Part shown: positions 61,143 through 64,000 of the stretch, piece after piece
Layout of the letters: each line of letters begins with the position of its first letter
Numbering within the stretch: the first letter of the stretch is position 1
Origin: a bacterium 210917-DFI.7.65
Lineage (GTDB): Bacteria > Bacillota > Clostridia > Oscillospirales > Oscillospiraceae
Assembly: GCA_020555865.1 (NCBI GenBank)
Contig: JAJCJJ010000001.1
Span: 248,001-312,000, forward strand
DNA: 64,000 nt
Direction of reading: 5' to 3'
Position numbers and translations under genes: made by a program
The notes under the pieces: model-generated
What the model was told of the DNA's origin: nothing
Databases searched by the model: none
What the model saw: the letters and a program-made list of their open reading frames with translations, nothing else

Positions 61143-62009
61143 ATGGAACACAATGCAATCGAACTTTCCGGATTGACGAAGCGCTATGCGGATTTCACGC
61201 TGGGCCCTGTCAATCTGACGCTGCCCGGCGGTGCCATTTTGGGCCTGATCGGTGAAAACGGTGCGGGAAAGACTACGTTGATAAAAACCATGCTGGGCGT
61301 GGCCCGGCCGGACGGCGGTACCGTGCGTCTGCTGGGGCGGGAGGCGGAACAGGCCAAAGCAGACATTGGTGTGGTGCTGGAGGACTGCTTTTTCTACGAA
61401 GGGCTGCACCCACGGGATGTGGGCCGAGTGCTCGGCGGTGTGTATCCCACTTGGGACGGGGCGCTGTTTGAGTCGTACCTCAACCAATTCGGCCTGGCAG
61501 ATAAAAAGAGCATCCGGGCACTGTCCCGGGGCATGCGGATGAAACTGTCCCTGGCGGCAGCGCTGGCACACCGCCCGCGGCTCCTGCTGCTGGACGAAGC
61601 CACCGCAGGGCTGGATCCGGTGGTGCGGGATGAAATTCTGGATGAGTTTCTGGCGTTTGCCTGCGACGAGCAGCACAGCATCCTCATCTCCAGCCACATT
61701 ACTTCGGATCTGGAAAAGGCGGCGGACTATATTGCCTATCTCCATCAGGGGAAGCTGCTGCTGTGTGAGGAAAAGGACCGCCTTCTGGAAGAGTATGGAC
61801 GTCTGGCGTGTTCCGAAGCCGAATTGAGCGTGGTCGACGCCTCGTTTCTGGCGGGCGTGCGCCGCGGGAAATTTTCCTGCGAAGCGCTGGTGAAACATCG
61901 GGCGCGCTTTGCCGCGGCCTACCCGCATTTGACTGTGGAGCGCGTCGGGCTGGACGATATTATGGTGTTTATCAACCGGGCGGAAAAAGAGCGGGAGGCG
62001 GAAGCATGA
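61143..62009 (+). CDS. ABC transporter ATP-binding protein (second)
   Basis: 288 residues. Walker A GENGAGKT (about residue 39), signature ALSRGMRMKL near 130, Walker B LLLLDEATAGLDPV near 152 and the switch histidine in ILISSHI. The glutamate after Walker B Asp is present. ATG at 61143 with AAGGAG upstream. Its stop overlaps the permease start (ATGA). Confidence 0.92.
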   Translation: MEHNAIELSGLTKRYADFTLGPVNLTLPGGAILGLIGENGAGKTTLIKTMLGVARPDGGTVRLLGREAEQAKADIGVVLEDCFFYEGLHPRDVGRVLGGVYPTWDGALFESYLNQFGLADKKSIRALSRGMRMKLSLAAALAHRPRLLLLDEATAGLDPVVRDEILDEFLAFACDEQHSILISSHITSDLEKAADYIAYLHQGKLLLCEEKDRLLEEYGRLACSEAELSVVDASFLAGVRRGKFSCEALVKHRARFAAAYPHLTVERVGLDDIMVFINRAEKEREAEA

Positions 62010-62656
62010 TTGGCTTGGTATATAAGGATCTTTTATGCCTGCGCAAAAGCGCGGCCAGCTATCTGTTTGTGGTGGCGATCTACGGGCTGCTGACCGTGGC
62101 CGGGGTTTGGGACGGCACGATTTTGTCCACCGTTCTGGCGGTGCTGATCAGCATGCTGCCCTACAGCTGTTTTTCCTATGACAATATAGCGAAATGGGAG
62201 TTGTACGGCCTGTCCCTGCCCCTGCGGCGCAGCCGGATCGTGCTGGCGCGGTATCTCACCGTGCTGCTGGCGCTGGCGTTTTCTGCGGTGCTGTGTGGTT
62301 TATTTGGGGCAGCGCTGGCGGCGTTGGGCCAGATGGAGGACTGGGGTCTGTATCTCAGCAGCGCCATCGGCGCGCTGGGCTTCAGCGTGTTGCTCAATGC
62401 GATTTTGCTTCCTCTGCTGTACCGTTTTGGCGCCGAGCGGGCGCGCATCCTCTTTTTCGGCGTGCTCGGTGCGATTGTGGCCATCGGCTTTACGGTACTG
62501 AGCCTCGTCGATGTGACGGGTTGGTTGGACGGCATCGAACATGTGCAATGGAAAGGGATGCTCCCGGTGGCGGGGGTTGCCGCGATTGCTGCGGCGGTTG
62601 TGCTGCTGCTTTCCTATGTTCTTTCGGTACGGATTTACCAAAAGCGGGAACTGTGA
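62006..62656 (+). CDS. ABC-2 type permease
   Basis: 216 residues, six membrane helices (first at about 18-36). It begins MIGLVYKDLLCLRKSAASY, the usual start of small ABC-2 permeases paired with YtrA-type regulators. It is much smaller than the permease of the first operon and lacks an extracytoplasmic domain. Translationally coupled to its ATPase. Substrate unknown; defence against envelope-active compounds is plausible. Confidence 0.85.
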   Translation: MIGLVYKDLLCLRKSAASYLFVVAIYGLLTVAGVWDGTILSTVLAVLISMLPYSCFSYDNIAKWELYGLSLPLRRSRIVLARYLTVLLALAFSAVLCGLFGAALAALGQMEDWGLYLSSAIGALGFSVLLNAILLPLLYRFGAERARILFFGVLGAIVAIGFTVLSLVDVTGWLDGIEHVQWKGMLPVAGVAAIAAAVVLLLSYVLSVRIYQKREL

Positions 62657-62715
62657 AAAACAGGCGGCCTTTTCAGGAAAAGGCCTGCTGCGGCAGATTG
62701 GAATGGAAAAAAGAA

Positions 62716-62751
62716 GCGGGTGGACGGTATTGTACCGTCCACCCGCTTTTT
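62716..62751 (+). terminator. Intrinsic terminator after the second GntR-ABC operon
   Basis: A perfect 14-bp stem (62716-62729 with 62733-62746) followed by TTTTT. Confidence 0.9.
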
Positions 62752-62859
62752 GCCTGGATGCAGAATCTGCCGGCGCCGTGGTTTTTCAGCACGCGGGCGC
62801 TGGAGGCGGCGGTGCCGGGCGTTTTTTGTTTGTGCACTCTTACTGGCAAAAAGGGTGCA
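62752..62859. other. Structured spacer, no gene
   Basis: Between the operon terminator and the T-box-like element. On the + strand a GC-rich imperfect stem ends in GTTTTTTG near 62821-62828. On the minus strand a weak hairpin follows the T-box terminator (about 62831-62858). No start codon with ribosome-binding site was found on either strand. Confidence 0.4.
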
Positions 62860-63130
62860 AGAAAAGACAGCATTCATCCCAATTTAGGACGAATAGCTGT
62901 CATACCCGCGGTGCTGCCGAATTTACCTGCGCGCCATTGCGCAGGCCACCCTTCGTGCTCATTTCTGCCAATGTTGCCCCTTTCACGTCGGGCGGACGGC
63001 GTCCCTGCCCAGACCGGGCGGACCGTTCAGGTTACGGGGGTGTTCCCATGCGCACCGGCGCAGAGCTTCCGTCTTACCCTTGCTCTCTGAGGCCGCCGGT
63101 CCATCGTACTTTTCTCGGATCGTTGCTTTT
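62860..63130 (-). ncRNA. T-box leader, interrupted and without a downstream gene
   Basis: Read on the minus strand: AGTA at 63110-63107; a Stem I base GGACCG/CGGTCC (63102-63097 with 63025-63020); AGAGAG (63088-63083); GGGTGGC (62951-62945); ACCGCGG (62912-62906); then TTCGTCC and a terminator stem (62901-62887 with 62880-62866) with TTTT. GGGTGGC plus ACCGCGG is exactly the T-box, but 32 bases (62913-62944) separate the halves. No coding region follows on this strand. Confidence 0.55.
62913..62944 (-). repeat. 32-base segment splitting the T-box
   Basis: The segment, with one flanking base, contains a perfect 7-bp hairpin CCTGCGC/GCGCAGG (62926-62932 with 62939-62945). Removing it restores an uninterrupted consensus T-box. 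It may be a small inserted repeat or a natural extension of the antiterminator. Confidence 0.5.
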
Positions 63131-63235
63131 GTGAGTCTGATTGCAGTACAAAAGCCTTTTCACACTCCCTTGCGCATGGGCTGAAATTCAAATTTTTGCG
63201 GCCGGGATAAGCAGCTGTTCCGATGGGGCGGCCGC
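63131..63235 (-). other. Spacer upstream of the T-box element
   Basis: Holds two interleaved stems just after the sigma-54 regulator's stop: GGATAAGC/GCTTATCC and GCGGCCG/CGGCCGC (about 63195-63242), followed by a T-poor run. They may end the regulator transcript. No convincing promoter for the T-box was seen here. Confidence 0.4.
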
Positions 63236-64000
63236 TTATCCTTCGCCGCTACGGATTCGATATTTCTGGAGTTTGCGCACAATGGTGGGCTGGCTGGTGT
63301 GCAGTGCGTCGGCCAGCTGCTGGGTGGTTCGGTAATAGCGGGAGTAATCCAGCAGGATTTCCCGCTCTTTTTCCTCAAGCATCTGTTTCAGGGAGGTGGG
63401 GCGCCGGGGCTGCTGCTGTGCGCCGCCGGTATGCGGCGCGGCGGCCGTGCGCCGCGAAACGCAGGTGAAGGTGTGGAGGATGTCTGAGGATTTGATCTCG
63501 TCGAAGGTTGTGTTGATCATGGCATGCTGAATGATATTCTGCAGTTCGCGCACGTTGCCCTGCAATGGCTGGACGGAAAGCAGGTTCAGCGCTGCGGGGC
63601 TGATGCTTTTGTGCAGGCCGAATTCCTGATTGTATTTTTGAATAAAGAAGTTGGTCAGCGGGATGATATCCTCCTGCCGCTTGCGCAGCGGATCAATCAG
63701 CACGGGGAATACATTGAGACGGTAGTACAAATCTTCGCGGAACAAATGCTGATGGACCATGTCCTCGAGATTACGGTTGGTGGCGGCGATAATGCGTACA
63801 TCAACTTTGACGGGTACGGTGCCGCCCACACGGGTGATCTCTTTTTCCTGAATGGCGCGCAGCAGCTTTGCCTGGAAAGCAAGGGGCAGTTCGCCCACTT
63901 CGTCGAGAAACAGTGTGCCATTTTGGGCTGTTTCCCACAGGCCGGTTTTGCCTTTTGTGCTGGCGCCGGTGAAGGATCCTTTTTCGTAGCCGAACAGCTC
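63236..64000 (-). CDS. Sigma-54-dependent transcriptional activator (5' end beyond window)
   Basis: The last 254 residues are visible. The AAA+ domain shows ELFGYEKGSFTGA (sigma-54 contact loop, with S where most relatives have A), Walker B GTLFLDEVGELP, RIIAATNRNLEDMV and the arginine-finger segment FREDLYYRLNVFPV. The C-terminal Fis-type helix-turn-helix is TTQQLADALHTSQPTIVRKLQKYRI. The sensor domain lies outside the window, so the signal and target genes are unknown. Confidence 0.9.
   Translation of the reverse strand, partial: ELFGYEKGSFTGASTKGKTGLWETAQNGTLFLDEVGELPLAFQAKLLRAIQEKEITRVGGTVPVKVDVRIIAATNRNLEDMVHQHLFREDLYYRLNVFPVLIDPLRKRQEDIIPLTNFFIQKYNQEFGLHKSISPAALNLLSVQPLQGNVRELQNIIQHAMINTTFDEIKSSDILHTFTCVSRRTAAAPHTGGAQQQPRRPTSLKQMLEEKEREILLDYSRYYRTTQQLADALHTSQPTIVRKLQKYRIRSGEG

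Noticed and set aside
62860..63130. RNase P RNA, tmRNA or SRP RNA
   Set aside because: None of their conserved blocks (such as GAGGAAAGTCC, a TTCGAxTCC-type acceptor end or a GGAAGGAAGCAGCC-like loop) was found on either strand; the T-box landmarks fit better.

Overview
The window reads as a chromosomal segment from a spore-forming, GC-rich Clostridia member, most likely Oscillospiraceae/Ruminococcaceae. Evidence is gene content and order: spo0A, spoIVB, yqfC/yqfD, ylbJ and a cwlJ-gerQ pair; a Firmicutes-style division and cell-wall cluster with a PASTA-containing transpeptidase; era-yqzL-recO; and a THF riboswitch before folT. No rRNA, tRNA, CRISPR array or intact mobile element was seen. 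Nearly all genes lie on the + strand.

Layout. 1-1050: an AT-richer, decayed stretch with the end of an unknown protein and a frameshifted ParA-like relic. 1138-2499: HAD phosphatase and deoC. 2614-6230: two regulator cassettes, a DUF2089 regulator with a membrane protein under a palindromic promoter, then a zinc-ribbon/BlaI/M56-peptidase set under a large operator-like inverted repeat. 6278-8885: sporulation genes ylbJ (-) and yqfC-yqfD (+). 8911-19543: a long housekeeping run (phoH, ybeY, era, yqzL, recO, mutS2, an HPr-like protein, uvrC, rsmD, coaD, a coiled-coil protein). 19735-23982: a 1415-residue S-layer-anchored beta-helix protein with two overlapping perfect palindromes in its leader.

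24342-38496: the dcw cluster, opened by MraZ boxes: mraZ, rsmH, ftsL, a spoVD/pbpB-type gene, murE, mraY, ftsW, murG, murA, divIB, a DUF881 gene, sbp and ftsZ. murF, murD, murC and ftsA are not in it. MurE carries the DNPR motif expected for meso-diaminopimelate. 38802-40883: spoIVB and spo0A. 41040-43984: a CofE-like protein (-), folC, a THF riboswitch and folT. 44095-45982: a candidate non-coding RNA, a possible tiny ORF, the spore-germination pair cwlJ-gerQ (-) and a TSCPD protein (-).

46410-51021: a lipoteichoic-acid-synthase-family enzyme, an AI-2E family permease and asnA. 51140-62656: two GntR(YtrA)-ABC operons, with a lipoprotein, two MATE exporters, an EFR1-type flavodoxin/ferredoxin and proC between them. 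62860-63130 (-) holds what looks like a T-box leader, but its T-box is split by a 32-nt hairpin-containing segment and no gene follows it. The window ends inside a sigma-54-dependent activator (-).

The most distinctive signals are regulatory RNA or DNA structures rather than unfamiliar proteins: the split orphan T-box, the mutually exclusive hairpins before the S-layer gene, a hairpin covering the murA ribosome-binding site, and an orphan transcript at 44131-44311. All function calls come from motif recognition by eye; no database search or folding calculation was run.
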